The notes beneath the pieces were generated by a model, which saw only the letters and a list, made by a program, of their open reading frames with translations, made no database searches and had not been told where the DNA came from. From contig NZ_JALJXF010000001.1 in NCBI RefSeq assembly GCF_024169925.1, positions 1,246,001-1,310,000 on the forward strand: DNA of 64,000 nucleotides. The letters are read 5' to 3'. Origin of the DNA: Methylorubrum extorquens (GTDB taxonomy: Bacteria > Pseudomonadota > Alphaproteobacteria > Rhizobiales > Beijerinckiaceae). Both the position numbers and the translations under genes were made by a program. This document shows positions 8,645 through 17,552 of this stretch, piece after piece (the first letter of the stretch is position 1; each line of letters begins with the position of its first letter).

Positions 8645-9760
8645 ATGCGGCGGGTCGTCCTGCCCGTGGGGCTGGCGCTCGGCGCGGGTGCGCTCGGCGC
8701 ACTTGGCGCACTCACGCTGACAGAAGCCGGCATCGGCCTGCGCGTGAAGGCCGGCCCCGTCCTCTCGGACCTGCATCATCGTTTTTCCGGAGTGCCGGCG
8801 CCTGCCGCCCATCAGCCGCCGGCCGCACCGGGCCCCCCGCCGTCGCGGGTTGCGGTGGAAGGCGGCCAGGCCGTCGTGCGGCTGACCGAGGCGGAGCAGG
8901 CGCGGATTGGCGTCGCGACGGCGCGGCACAAGCGGATGCCCCACCGCATCGAGGTACAGGCTTTCGGCTCGGTCCTCGACCTCGCGCGGGTGACGGAACT
9001 CACCAACAGCTACGCGAGCGCCAGGGCGCAGTTGCAGACGGCCGAAGCCAAGGCGGAAGTCTCGCGCGCCGCCTACACCCGGGCGCGCAGCCTCGGCCAG
9101 TACGCAACGCAGGTGCAGCTGGAGACGGCCGAGGGTACCTTCCGCACCGACGAGGCGGCGCTCGCCGCGGCGCAGTCGCAGGTCCGGACGCTCGCGGCCA
9201 CGGCGCAGCAGGAATGGGGCACGGTGATCGGGCGGGCGATCATCGAGCGTTCGCCCGTCATCACCCGGCTGATCGAGCGCACCGATTTCCTGGTGCAAGT
9301 GACACTGCCGCCGGGCGAGACCTTGAAGGCGCCGCCCGGCACGGCCCATGCCGAGGTGCCACCACAAAGCGAGCGCGTGGCGCTGCGCTACGTCTCGCCC
9401 GCGACCCGGACCGACCAGCGCATCCAGGGCGTCAGCTACTTCTACACCGTGGCCGGCGACAGCGGGCTCCTGCCGGGCATGAGCACGCTCGCCTTCCTGA
9501 CGTCGGAGCGCGAGACGACGGGCATCGCCGTGCCGGAAAGCGCCGTGGTGCACTGGCAGGGCGGCGCCTGGATCTATCGGAGCGTCGGCGACGACGCCTT
9601 TGCGCGCCATCCCCTCCGGGCCGACGCACCGATCTCGGCCGACGCCTACGTCGTGGACGACCTCGGCCCGGAGGCGGAGATCGTCGTGACCGGGCCGCAG
9701 GCCGTCCTCTCCGAGGAACTGAAGGGGCAGATCCAGTCCTCGGATACGGACGACGATTGA
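8645..9760 (+). CDS. RND efflux periplasmic adaptor (HlyD/membrane-fusion family)
   Basis: 371-aa membrane-fusion protein linking an inner-membrane RND pump to an outer-membrane channel. An N-terminal hydrophobic anchor (VVLPVGLALGAGALGALGAL) is followed by a Pro-rich linker, then a long alpha-hairpin (about residues 125-200, SYASARAQLQTAEAKAEVSRAAYTRA...). Beta-barrel segments include the typical PGMSTLAFL and a C-terminal domain. ATG 8645 has GGAG 8 nt upstream; two GTG codons just before it are less well placed. It lies immediately before the permease with 2 nt between, a clear operon. No outer-membrane factor is encoded nearby, so a shared TolC-like channel is expected. Substrate unknown. 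Confidence 0.88.
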   Translation: MRRVVLPVGLALGAGALGALGALTLTEAGIGLRVKAGPVLSDLHHRFSGVPAPAAHQPPAAPGPPPSRVAVEGGQAVVRLTEAEQARIGVATARHKRMPHRIEVQAFGSVLDLARVTELTNSYASARAQLQTAEAKAEVSRAAYTRARSLGQYATQVQLETAEGTFRTDEAALAAAQSQVRTLAATAQQEWGTVIGRAIIERSPVITRLIERTDFLVQVTLPPGETLKAPPGTAHAEVPPQSERVALRYVSPATRTDQRIQGVSYFYTVAGDSGLLPGMSTLAFLTSERETTGIAVPESAVVHWQGGAWIYRSVGDDAFARHPLRADAPISADAYVVDDLGPEAEIVVTGPQAVLSEELKGQIQSSDTDDD

Positions 9761-9762
9761 GC

Positions 9763-12700
9763 ATGCTCGACCAACGGCCCGCACGCGGACCGGCGCGCGA
9801 CGATCCGCCGGCGCTCTCCCCTGCGCCCGTCGCATCGGGCCCTCAGGCCGCCCTGGTCGCTTTCGCGGTGCGCCGGCCCGGCATCGTCCTGGCGCTGGTC
9901 CTGGCGCTTGCCGTCTACGGCATCGTCGCCTTGGGTTCGGCCAAATACGACGTCTTCCCGGAATTCGCCCCGCCGACGGTGACGGTGCAGACCGAGGCGC
10001 CCGGCCTCAACCCCGAGCAGGTCGAGACCCTGGTGACGCAGACGCTGGAGGTCGCGATCGGCGGCCTGCCGGGTCTGGCGACGATGCGCTCGAACTCGAT
10101 CCAGGGCCTGTCGGTCATCACCGCCACCTTCGCCTCCGGCAGCGACATCTACCGGGCGCGCCAGCTCGTGAACGAGCGTCTGGCCTCCATCACCGCGCGG
10201 TTGCCGCAGGGCGTGCTGCCCCCCACCATGACGGCACTGACCTCCTCGACGAGTTCGGTGCTCCTCATCGGCCTGACCTCCCCGACGCAGTCGCTGATGG
10301 AGCTGCGCACGGTGGCCGATTGGCGTCTGCGCCTGCGCCTGCTCGCGGCCCCCGGCGTCGGCGAGGTGCTGGTCTATGGCGGCGACCTGCGTTCGATCCG
10401 CATCCAAGTCCGGCCGCAGGATCTGGTGCGTTTCCGCATCGGCCTCAACGACGTGCTCTCCGCCGGCCGCAAGGCGACGGGCGTGCGCGGGGCCGGCTTC
10501 GTCGATACCGTCAACCAGCGCATCACCCTGCAGACCGAGGGGCAATCCCTGACCCCGGAGGCCGTGGCGCGCACCGTGCTCATCAACGAGGGCGGGGCGA
10601 GCGTGGTGCTCGGCGACGTCGCCGACGTTGCGGTGGCGCCGGAGCCGGCGATCAGCGCGGCCCTCGTCGATGGTAAACCGGGCGTGCTGCTGATGGTCGG
10701 CGCGCAATACGGCGCCAACACCCTCGACGTGACGGCGCAGGTCGAGGCTACGCTCGCCGAGATGCGCCCCGGGCTGGAGCGCGACGGCATCAGCTTACGC
10801 ACCGACCTGTTCCGTCCGGCGAGCTTCGTCACGCAGGCCACCGACAACGTGGTCCAGGCGCTGGCGCTGGGCGGCATCCTCGTCGTCGTGGTGCTGTTCG
10901 TCTTTCTGGCCGATTGGCGCACGGCGCTCATCAGCGCTACGGCGATCCCGCTCTCGCTGATCGGCGCGGTGCTGATGCTCGGCCTGTTCGGCCAGAGCCT
11001 CAATACCATGACGCTGGGCGGCCTCGCCATCGCCATCGGCGAGGTCGTGGACGACGCGGTGATCGGCGTCGAGAACGTCATGCGCCGCCTGCGCGAGAAC
11101 CGCCGCGCCGCCGTGCCTTCGAACGGCGCACGGGTGGTGCTCGATGCGATCCTGGAAGTGCGCGTCTCGGTCGCCTACGCCACCTTCGCGGTGCTACTGG
11201 TGTTCCTGCCGGTGCTGGCGCTGACCGGCGTGCCCGGCCGGCTGTTCGGCCCGCTGGCGCTGGCCTACATCCTCGCCGTGCTGACCTCGCTCGCCGTGGC
11301 GCTGACGGTCACGCCCGCGCTCGCGCGTCTGCTGCTCGCCGGGCGCACGAACCTGCCGAGCCGTGAGCCGCCGGTGATCCGGCATGTGCGCGGCGTCTAT
11401 GTCCGCGGACTCGCCCGGCTCGACCGTCACCCGCGCCTCGTCTTCGGCATCAGCCTTGCCCTGACCCTCGCGGCGGCCCTGCCGGTGCCGTTCTTCGGCG
11501 GCGTGTTCCTGCCGGACCTCAAAGAGGGGCACCTCATCCTGCACATGGCCTCGGCGCCCGGCACCTCCCTTCAGGAGACGCTGAGGCTCGGCGAGCGCAT
11601 CACGGCGGGGTTGAAGACGGTGCCCGGCGTGCGCGCCGTGGCCCAGCAGGTCGGGCGCGCCGAGGCGGGCTACGATCTCGGCGGCACGCATGACAGCGAG
11701 ATCCATATCGATCTCGAGCCGGGCCTCGACGGCGAGGGCCAGGAGCGCGCCGAGGCCGGCATTCGCGCCTTGATGGCGGCCACGCCCGGCGCGAGCTTCT
11801 CGCTCAAGACCTTCCTGACCGAGCGCATCGAGGAGGTCGTCTCAGGCTTCACTGCGCCAGTCGTGGTCAGCATCACCGGCACGAATCTCGACCGGATCGA
11901 GGCCACCGCCCGCGACGTGGCGCGCGAACTCGCCGAGGTGCGCGGCGCGACCGACGTCCAGCTCAAGTCGCCGCCAGGTCTGCCGCAGGTGAATGTGAGC
12001 CTGCGCCCGACCGACCTGCGCCACTGGGGCCTCGACGCGATCGAAGTTCTGGAGATCGTGCGCACCGCGTATCAGGGCGACATCGTCGGCCAAGCCTACG
12101 AGGGCAACGCCGTGTTCAACGTCGTCGTGGTGCTCGAACCAGCCGCGCGCACCCGCCTCTCGACGCTCGGCCACCTGCCGCTGCGCACGCCGAGCGGCAG
12201 CTATATCCGCCTCGCCCAGGTGGCCGACATCTACGAGACCGCCGGACGCTACGCCGTCGGCCATATCGGCGCGCAGCGGGTGCGGGTGGTGACGGCGAAC
12301 GTGGAAGGGCGCGACGTCGCCTCCTTCACCGAGGCCGCGAAACGGAAGATCGCCCGTGAGGTCGCGCAGCCCTCGGGCATCGATATCGGCTTCGGGGGGG
12401 CGGCCGAGACGCAGGCGAAAGCGCGGCGCGAACTCGCGCTCTACGCAGGGCTCGCCGGCCTCGGGATCGTGCTCCTGCTCCTCGTCGTGACGGGCTCGCT
12501 GACCAATCTCGCCCTCGTCCTCGTCAACCTGCCCTTCGCCTTCGTCGGCGGCGTGCTGGCGGTGGCGCTGAGCGGGGCCGTGATCTCGCTGGGCTCGATC
12601 GTCGGCTTCGTGACCCTGTTCGGCATCTCGCTGCGCAACACGATCATGATGGTCGCGCATTACGAGCATCTGGTGCTGCTGGAAGGACGCCCCTGGAACC

Positions 12701-12942
12701 TCGCGGCCGCCATCGAGGGCGCTGCCGACCGCCTCGTGCCGATCCTGATGACGTCCCTCGTTACCAGTCTCGGCCTGCTGCCGCTGGCGCTTGGTGCGGG
12801 TGAACCCGGCCGCGAGATCGAAGGCCCGATGGCTCTGGTCATCCTCGGCGGCCTTGCGACCTCGACGGTGCTCACCCTCGCCGTGCTGCCGATGCTGGCC
12901 CTGCGCTTCGCCCGGTTCAGCCCCGCGGAGGGCGGGCTGTGA
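9763..12942 (+). CDS. RND efflux permease (CzcA/CusA-like, heavy-metal-efflux type)
   Basis: Inner-membrane proton-driven pump, 1059 aa, the usual RND length. It has two large periplasmic loops and twelve predicted membrane spans. Signature stretches are YDVFPEFAPPTVTVQTEAPG near the N-terminus, GGLAIAIGEVVDDAVIGVENV in TM4 (acidic residues of the proton relay) and GSIVGFVTLFGISLRNTIMM near the C-terminus. The TM4 motif is nearer to the HME (CzcA/CusA) class than to AcrB-type drug pumps, so a metal or small cation is a reasonable but unproven substrate. Start ATG 9763 follows the adaptor stop by 2 nt; upstream open frame is shadow. A strong hairpin lies about 80 bp downstream. Confidence 0.92.
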   Translation: MLDQRPARGPARDDPPALSPAPVASGPQAALVAFAVRRPGIVLALVLALAVYGIVALGSAKYDVFPEFAPPTVTVQTEAPGLNPEQVETLVTQTLEVAIGGLPGLATMRSNSIQGLSVITATFASGSDIYRARQLVNERLASITARLPQGVLPPTMTALTSSTSSVLLIGLTSPTQSLMELRTVADWRLRLRLLAAPGVGEVLVYGGDLRSIRIQVRPQDLVRFRIGLNDVLSAGRKATGVRGAGFVDTVNQRITLQTEGQSLTPEAVARTVLINEGGASVVLGDVADVAVAPEPAISAALVDGKPGVLLMVGAQYGANTLDVTAQVEATLAEMRPGLERDGISLRTDLFRPASFVTQATDNVVQALALGGILVVVVLFVFLADWRTALISATAIPLSLIGAVLMLGLFGQSLNTMTLGGLAIAIGEVVDDAVIGVENVMRRLRENRRAAVPSNGARVVLDAILEVRVSVAYATFAVLLVFLPVLALTGVPGRLFGPLALAYILAVLTSLAVALTVTPALARLLLAGRTNLPSREPPVIRHVRGVYVRGLARLDRHPRLVFGISLALTLAAALPVPFFGGVFLPDLKEGHLILHMASAPGTSLQETLRLGERITAGLKTVPGVRAVAQQVGRAEAGYDLGGTHDSEIHIDLEPGLDGEGQERAEAGIRALMAATPGASFSLKTFLTERIEEVVSGFTAPVVVSITGTNLDRIEATARDVARELAEVRGATDVQLKSPPGLPQVNVSLRPTDLRHWGLDAIEVLEIVRTAYQGDIVGQAYEGNAVFNVVVVLEPAARTRLSTLGHLPLRTPSGSYIRLAQVADIYETAGRYAVGHIGAQRVRVVTANVEGRDVASFTEAAKRKIAREVAQPSGIDIGFGGAAETQAKARRELALYAGLAGLGIVLLLLVVTGSLTNLALVLVNLPFAFVGGVLAVALSGAVISLGSIVGFVTLFGISLRNTIMMVAHYEHLVLLEGRPWNLAAAIEGAADRLVPILMTSLVTSLGLLPLALGAGEPGREIEGPMALVILGGLATSTVLTLAVLPMLALRFARFSPAEGGL

Positions 12943-13023
12943 CCGTCGGATCGGATGCGAGATTCCGCTTATCATCCTGACGCGGCGTCGGCCCGCGGGC
13001 TCGTCGCCTACCCGTCAAAACGT

Positions 13024-13047
13024 CTCCGGCGCCGTATGGCGCCGGAG
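13024..13047. terminator. Bidirectional hairpin between convergent genes
   Basis: Perfect 10-bp stem CTCCGGCGCC / GGCGCCGGAG with a GTAT loop, located between the convergent RND permease and the small exported gene. Read on the minus strand it is followed by a short T-run (ACGTTTTG), so it best terminates the minus-strand gene and may serve both. Confidence 0.7.
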
Positions 13048-13084
13048 GGTCATCGGTTCCGTCTGTGCGTCCCACGAGGCCGGC

Positions 13085-13336
13085 TCAGAAGGCGGCCTGA
13101 CGAGTTCTCATCCGATCGGCGGGGGTATCGATCCACTGGACCGAGCCGGGGAGGGCGAAGCCGCCCTGGCGGTGGACCGAGAGGTCGCTGGTGGCCAGAC
13201 CCTGAGTTTCCAGGGTCAGCGCACCGACTGTCTTGACGTTGTGGGTGCCGCCGGTCTCGTCGGCGCGGGCGGATACCGTGGCGAGAGCGGTGAAGGCCAG
13301 AGCGGCAGTGGTGAGCGAGAGAAGGGTCTTGGACAT
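13085..13336 (-). CDS. Small exported protein of unknown function
   Basis: 83 aa. ATG 13336 is chosen because GAGG lies 9 nt upstream and MSKTLLSLTTAALAFTALAT with an SARA-D cleavage site is a good Sec signal. The mature part (about 58 aa) is short and soluble with no Cys; residues DETGGTHNVKTVGALT... show no recognised family. It is divergent from the LysR-type regulator at 13433 with 96 bp between the starts, the classical arrangement in which the LysR protein controls its neighbour. A target role for this gene is therefore likely but inferred. Confidence 0.68.
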   Translation of the reverse strand: MSKTLLSLTTAALAFTALATVSARADETGGTHNVKTVGALTLETQGLATSDLSVHRQGGFALPGSVQWIDTPADRMRTRQAAF

Positions 13337-13432
13337 CGAGGTCAGCCTCATGTTCGGCGGCGGGCTCCCCGTCGCTTCGTGAGACTGTATGTGCTGGGTC
13401 ACGCCCCATGAATCAAATGGATCGATTTCATA
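13337..13432. promoter_or_regulatory. Divergent promoter region with LysR-type dyad
   Basis: The 96-bp gap between a small exported gene and a LysR gene holds an AT-rich imperfect dyad, ATGAATC...GATTTCAT, about 13408-13431, including ATC-N9-GAT. LysR proteins usually bind T-N11-A dyads in such gaps. The assignment is by position and symmetry only. Confidence 0.35.
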
Positions 13433-14383
13433 ATGCGCATCGATCACGTGCATCTTTCCCGCCTCGACCTCAACCTGCTCGTCGCCCTCGACGCGCTGCT
13501 GACGGAGCGGAGCGTGACCCGTGCCGCCGGGCGGATCGGCATCAGCCAGTCAGCGATGAGCCATGCCCTGGCGCGACTGCGCAGCGCCTTCTCGGATGAG
13601 CTGCTGACGCGGGGGCCTGACGGCATGCGGCCGACGCCGCGCGCGCTGGCGCTCCTGGGGCCGGTGCAGGCGGCGCTCTCGCAGATCCAGCAGATCACGG
13701 CGCCGCCCGACGCCTTCGATCCGGCGACAGCCGACATCACCTTCACCCTAGGCATCCCGGACTCGACCGAAGTGCTTCTGATGCCGACCCTCATCGCGCA
13801 CCTTCAGGCGGTGGCGCCGGGGGTGAAGCTCCTGCTGCACACGGTCGATCGGCACCGCATCCTCGACGACCTCGATACGGGGCGGGTCGATCTCGGCATC
13901 GGCGTGTTCGAGCAGGGCCAGACGCACCACAAGCGCCGCATCCTCAACAAGGAGAGCTACCTCTGCATCTTCAACGCCGAGCTGGTCGGGGTGACGGCTC
14001 CGATCTCGCTCGACGACTACGTGCGGCTTCCCCACCTGCTCACCAGCCTCGTCGAGAGCGCCCACGGCGTGGTCGACGACGCGCTCGCCAAGATCGGGCG
14101 CAAACGCGTCATCGCGCTGACCTCGCCCCGGTTCTCGGTGATGCCCTTCGTGGTGCGGCAGGCCCCCGTCATCGCGACGATGCATTCCCGGCTCGCGCGC
14201 TTCTTCGCCGAGAGCATGGGCCTCACCGTGAGCCCGGCGCCGATCGCGCTGCCGGACGTCTCCATCTCGATGATCTGGCACACATCCAACGACGCCATCC
14301 CAAGCCAGCGCTGGCTCCGGGACACCATCGTCAGGCTTCGAAAATCCGACCTGCGGTCGCCGACGGACGGATCCGAGGCGTGA
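13433..14383 (+). CDS. LysR-family transcriptional regulator (NodD-like branch)
   Basis: 316 aa. The N-terminal winged HTH covers about residues 5-65 (LDLNLLVALDALLTERSVTR, ISQSAMSHALARLR, and the wing LLTRGPDGMRPTPRA). The C-terminal periplasmic-binding-protein-like effector domain begins near residue 95 (DITFTLGIPDSTEVLLMPTL). The LVALDALL...SMSHALARLR style matches the NodD/PcpR/LeuO-like branch. The effector is unknown. It is transcribed away from a small exported protein gene, its probable target. Its 3' end is the last host gene before the tRNA-Pro-associated element starting at 14491. Confidence 0.9.
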   Translation: MRIDHVHLSRLDLNLLVALDALLTERSVTRAAGRIGISQSAMSHALARLRSAFSDELLTRGPDGMRPTPRALALLGPVQAALSQIQQITAPPDAFDPATADITFTLGIPDSTEVLLMPTLIAHLQAVAPGVKLLLHTVDRHRILDDLDTGRVDLGIGVFEQGQTHHKRRILNKESYLCIFNAELVGVTAPISLDDYVRLPHLLTSLVESAHGVVDDALAKIGRKRVIALTSPRFSVMPFVVRQAPVIATMHSRLARFFAESMGLTVSPAPIALPDVSISMIWHTSNDAIPSQRWLRDTIVRLRKSDLRSPTDGSEA

Positions 14384-14490
14384 GCGGGCATCACGGCCTC
14401 GGCAACGGAGCGGTTGCGAGCATCACGGCGGAAACAAATGGAAAGTGCGAGACGGCCTCGTCCACCAGACGGAACGCGGTCTCGGCAATG

Positions 14491-14542
14491 AATGGTCGGA
14501 GTGGCCGGACTTGAACCGACGACCCCCTGTCCCCCAGACAGG
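14491..14542 (-). repeat. Displaced 3' half of tRNA-Pro: left att-like direct repeat
   Basis: 52 bp identical to 19202-19253, which is the anticodon arm through the 3' CCA end of the intact tRNA-Pro gene plus 2 bp. Identity stops abruptly at both ends and the 5' half of the tRNA is missing here, so this is not a functional tRNA. It marks the far junction of an element integrated at the tRNA 3' end. The antisense reading MVGVAGLEPTTPCPPDR across it is a familiar spurious ORF. Confidence 0.9.
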
Positions 14543-14670
14543 CCTTTGATGCTGAAAATAAAAGCTACTTCTGCAAAAGACCGAATATTAGCCGCTAGAG
14601 TGATCAGTGGCTTAGACGGGGTTTGCAAAGCGGATTTAGCCCCCAAAGTTGCGCGCGGTAGGGTCCGCGC

Positions 14671-14886
14671 ATGCCTGATCCGAACCCCACCGTCTGCGAA
14701 CTCTTCAAGCCCAAGGCCGTCACCGACGAGCAGGTGATCGCCGCGGTTGAGGCTTCGGTACTCGCTGCCCTGCGCTCACATGGCGATGCCCCAAGCTTCG
14801 ATGGCCGCTATCGCCTGGATGGCTTTTTTGATGTTGCTGCCATCGCCCGCGCTGCCGTCCACGCCATGCAGGATCAGGCCCGATAG
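14671..14886 (+). CDS. Small element-encoded protein of unknown function
   Basis: 71 aa starting MPDPNPTVCELF, mostly helical, acidic to neutral: TDEQVIAAVEASVLAALRSHG, then RYRLDGFFDVAAIARAAVHAMQDQAR. No membrane segment, no Cys cluster. The composition looks like a real protein rather than frame shadow, and the gene fills a gap in the mobile element. No family is recognised. It points away from the neighbouring minus-strand phage-like genes. Confidence 0.5.
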   Translation: MPDPNPTVCELFKPKAVTDEQVIAAVEASVLAALRSHGDAPSFDGRYRLDGFFDVAAIARAAVHAMQDQAR

Positions 14887-14953
14887 CGCGCACAAAAAAT
14901 GCCCCGAGGCCGAAGCCCCGGGGCGGTGCGTTGACGGATGTTAACGGCGGGGA

Positions 14954-15313
14954 TCAGTCGGCCCGGCGCCCCGTGATCGCCTGGAGCATCTCCCGGCGGG
15001 TCGCGGCCATCTCCTCGCGCATCGAGGTCACGAGGTCGTCGATGCGTCGCTCCATTTGGGTGATGACATCGCCGGTGACATAGGTTCGGGCAACCTCGAC
15101 CTTGAAGTTGTGCAGGGCCTCGTTCTGCGCCGCGACTTGGATCTTCACGGCTGCCATGTCGATGGTGAGCGGGGACACGGCTGCAGCGGTCCCGCCCTTC
15201 ACCTTGCCGGCAAGCCAATCGACGCCCTTCAGGAACGTGACGACGAACAGGACCAGCACCAGCGCGAGCGCCGGCATCGACACGAAGTCGGCATAGTAGG
15301 CGAGACGGGACAT
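14954..15313 (-). CDS. Membrane-anchored coiled-coil protein, phage-associated
   Basis: 119 aa from ATG 15313 with AGGA six bases upstream. One N-terminal membrane segment (SMPALALVLVLFVVTFLKGVDWLAG) is followed by a helical cytoplasmic or periplasmic region and a C-terminal coiled coil (ITQMERRIDDLVTSMREEMAATRREMLQ). It lies directly downstream of an RlpA-like wall-active protein on the same strand, 22 bp apart. In prophages a small membrane protein beside a wall-active protein often serves as holin or spanin-like partner; that is inference only. Confidence 0.62.
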   Translation of the reverse strand: MSRLAYYADFVSMPALALVLVLFVVTFLKGVDWLAGKVKGGTAAAVSPLTIDMAAVKIQVAAQNEALHNFKVEVARTYVTGDVITQMERRIDDLVTSMREEMAATRREMLQAITGRRAD

Positions 15314-15335
15314 CGGCGGTCCTGGCGCGGGAGGG

Positions 15336-15614
15336 TCAGAGCGGCTGAATCGCGACGCGGCAGGTACCGCAGCCGATCACCCGGGCGGCGCCGCGGGCGA
15401 GATCTATGGAACGGCCGGCGATGAACGGGCCGCGATCGTTGATGCGCACGCGGGTGCCGAAGCGCAGGCTCCGGTGCGCGGCGGTGAGCGCGTTCTGGTC
15501 GAACCGCTCGCCGTTGGCCGTCAGCCGTCCGTGAAAACCGGGCCCGTACCACGATGCGATTTCGGCACGGGCCGGCGTCACGCTGAGCACGAGGCAAGCG
15601 AGAGCGGCCCGCAC
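15336..15614 (-). CDS. RlpA-like double-psi beta-barrel protein, short form
   Basis: 92 aa from GTG 15614 with a Sec signal ([17 protein letters not shown]). The domain carries the family motifs [36 protein letters not shown] and [19 protein letters not shown], including the Asp residues of the peptidoglycan-acting fold. Between GTRVR and INDRGPF the loop is shorter than in most RlpA proteins, so the fold may be trimmed. No SPOR domain is present. RlpA-type lytic transglycosylases cleave naked glycan strands; as part of the element it could act in host lysis. Likely paired with the membrane protein downstream. Confidence 0.8.
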   Translation of the reverse strand: MRAALACLVLSVTPARAEIASWYGPGFHGRLTANGERFDQNALTAAHRSLRFGTRVRINDRGPFIAGRSIDLARGAARVIGCGTCRVAIQPL

Positions 15615-15723
15615 CGCGAGGCGTTGCAGGAGTATAGTGGGTCCGGCTGGCGAGGTGCAGACTAAAACGGCGCCGCTGCTTTTCGCCGCGACGCCGTGCT
15701 TTTGCTAAAGTCAGACAACAAAG

Positions 15724-16812
15724 CTATTGGCGAGAAAGAAAATCACGCGCGTTAAATCGGATGTAGTGGTGGAAGGCACTGTCGAACTTGCCGGAAGCGA
15801 TCGCCTCGGCTGCCTCGGGGCGCTGCGCAAGGTATTTACTCGCGTCGAAGCCGATCGTGTTTCCGGGGCGGGCGAGATCGCGGGCTGCCGCAGTGGCGGT
15901 ACCATCGACCGGACCAGAGAAGTAGTTCGCCTCATCCGGCGTCATGGGCTCGCCGTGATTGGCGTAGGTGTCCTCGACGAGTTCGAGCGCCTCGCGAGCC
16001 CGCCCCTGACGCCGCAGTAGTTCGGCCTTCAGTAGCTTCAGGAACCGCGAGTTGCCCTCGAAGCGACGGATCGCCCGATCCAGTAGGGCAACCTGCTCCT
16101 GATCGGTGAATCGATACGCTGCCGCAGCCTCGATCACGTTGTCCGGAATGCGGTCGATCAGTCGGAAGGCCGCGCTATCGTTCGCCTTCGGTTCGAAGAT
16201 CTCGAAGTAGTCCGACATGTATTCTTGCGCGATCGGCAGGTAGGGTAGTGACGCGTGATGCCAGTCCTGATGCACGACGAGCGAGACGCCGGGGATCAGG
16301 CTCTTGAAGAACATGCGGATGACGTGCTGCCAGACCGGCTGTGTCTTGCAGATGTCGATGAATAGGATCTCGATCGGCCGGCCGGGCCATTGCTCCTGAA
16401 GAATGTCGCCCTGGTGGATGCGGACATGGCGGGCCAGGGCGCCGAGGTTCTGACTGAAGATGTGGAAGGTGCTCTCCTGCCCGGCCGTCTCGATCCCGTA
16501 GGACCGCTTCAGAAAGTCGGACATGTCGTCGTGGCTCACCCCCGGCTCGGTCCACAGGTGGAACAGATCGTAGGAGTGAAGGCGACCGGATTTCGATCCG
16601 ACGCGCAGGTTCTCGTCCAAGCCCTTGGCGAGACAGTAGGCCGAGCAGCCGAGAAAGGCGCCGGCGTCGATGATATCGCCGTAACCTTGGTAGTGGTCTC
16701 GCGCGAGGTGATAGAGGAGGGACGCCTCCTGACCGCCAAGCATACCGCTTGGCGCACCCTTGATCCCAGAAAAATCGGTCAGCCAGGGTCTACCGGTTGC
16801 AGTCTCGCTCAT
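15724..16812 (-). CDS. Class I SAM-dependent methyltransferase-like protein
   Basis: 362 aa from ATG 16812, with GGGGAG 8 nt upstream. Residues about 30-250 look like a Rossmann methyltransferase of the TylF/macrocin or family-24 kind: DIIDAGAFLGCSAYCLAKGL as the SAM loop, ILFIDICKTQPVWQHVIRMFF as the acidic strand, and SLVVHQDWHHASLPYL after it. The C-terminal third has helical repeats (LLKAELLRRQGRAREALELVED, TPR-like) and a final FDASKYLAQRPEAAEAI segment. Acceptor unknown; in such elements these proteins often accompany surface-sugar genes. Not a typical phage structural gene, so it may be cargo. Confidence 0.65.
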   Translation of the reverse strand: MSETATGRPWLTDFSGIKGAPSGMLGGQEASLLYHLARDHYQGYGDIIDAGAFLGCSAYCLAKGLDENLRVGSKSGRLHSYDLFHLWTEPGVSHDDMSDFLKRSYGIETAGQESTFHIFSQNLGALARHVRIHQGDILQEQWPGRPIEILFIDICKTQPVWQHVIRMFFKSLIPGVSLVVHQDWHHASLPYLPIAQEYMSDYFEIFEPKANDSAAFRLIDRIPDNVIEAAAAYRFTDQEQVALLDRAIRRFEGNSRFLKLLKAELLRRQGRAREALELVEDTYANHGEPMTPDEANYFSGPVDGTATAAARDLARPGNTIGFDASKYLAQRPEAAEAIASGKFDSAFHHYIRFNARDFLSRQ

Positions 16813-16896
16813 TCAGGCCACTCCCCATTGAGGGCGCAGCCTTAACCTAGTCGAGCGCGGCGCGCACGTATCTTCGAGGAGCCGCGGTCGCGCTTT

Positions 16897-17505
16897 TCAG
16901 TGGGCCTCCCACGCGCTGCCGTTGCAGAACATGGGCGATGAAATGGTGCCGCCGCCGGGCACGCCGACCTCCCGGTACTGAGGTGCCCGCGCAAGATCGG
17001 TCACCACAGCAATGCTGCCCTTTGAAGCGGCCAGACAGGCGAAGAGGCTTGCGACGGTGTATTGCGCGGGCTTGATAGCCCCTGCCGTCACCGTCAGCCC
17101 GGCGCCTACCGTGGCGGTTCCCGTGACCGTAGAGTTGCCGCTCACTGTCTCGCCGGCGGTCGCGATGTTGCCACTCTCGTTGACGCTCCAGCCCACGCCC
17201 TGGACCTGAAAGAAGCGATAGGTGCCTTCGAGCTTGAGACCCACAGCGGAGTTTCCGGCATGCCGGAAGCCAATGTCAGCGCCACCATAGCTGTTAAAGC
17301 TGGTGTAGCTGCTCGATCCATCCGTGAAAGCAGAACCGGTGTGCTTTCCGAGGTTGGCAATCCCATTGGTGCAATCGATGATTGAATTGTCGCGTGCCAA
17401 GCTTGCGCAGCAGAGAGTGATGCCGTCGATGACCGACGAGCCGTCGTCAGGGGCATCGTACTGACCGACCGAGATGGCACTGGTTGTGACCTGACCGGCT
17501 GGCTT
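16897..17505 (-). pseudogene. Phage tail-fibre-like protein, 5' end removed by the IS element
   Basis: About 202 C-terminal residues, open on the minus strand up to the IS3-family end at about 17505; further upstream residues come from the IS itself. Sequence is Gly/Ser/Thr/Asn-rich with repeats such as SGNSTVTGTATVGAGLTVTAGAIKP and ends GGGTISSPMFCNGSAWEAH, a style common at the C-termini of phage tail fibres and related virion proteins. Four Cys are present (CC, DC, FC). No start codon remains on the element side. The rest of the gene is not on the far side of the IS, implying a deletion. Confidence 0.7.
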
Positions 17506-17552
17506 TGGACCGGGCTGATTGAGAGGATCAGCCAAGACCGAAGGAGTCGGAC

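Noticed and set aside
14491-14542. Second tRNA-Pro gene
   Set aside because: Only the anticodon arm to the 3' end is present; acceptor and D-arm 5' parts are missing.
14492-14737. Open frame starting MVGVAGLEPTTPCPPDR, and a second one at 19203
   Set aside because: This is the well-known false ORF across the antisense strand of a tRNA 3' half; both copies lie in the att-like repeat.
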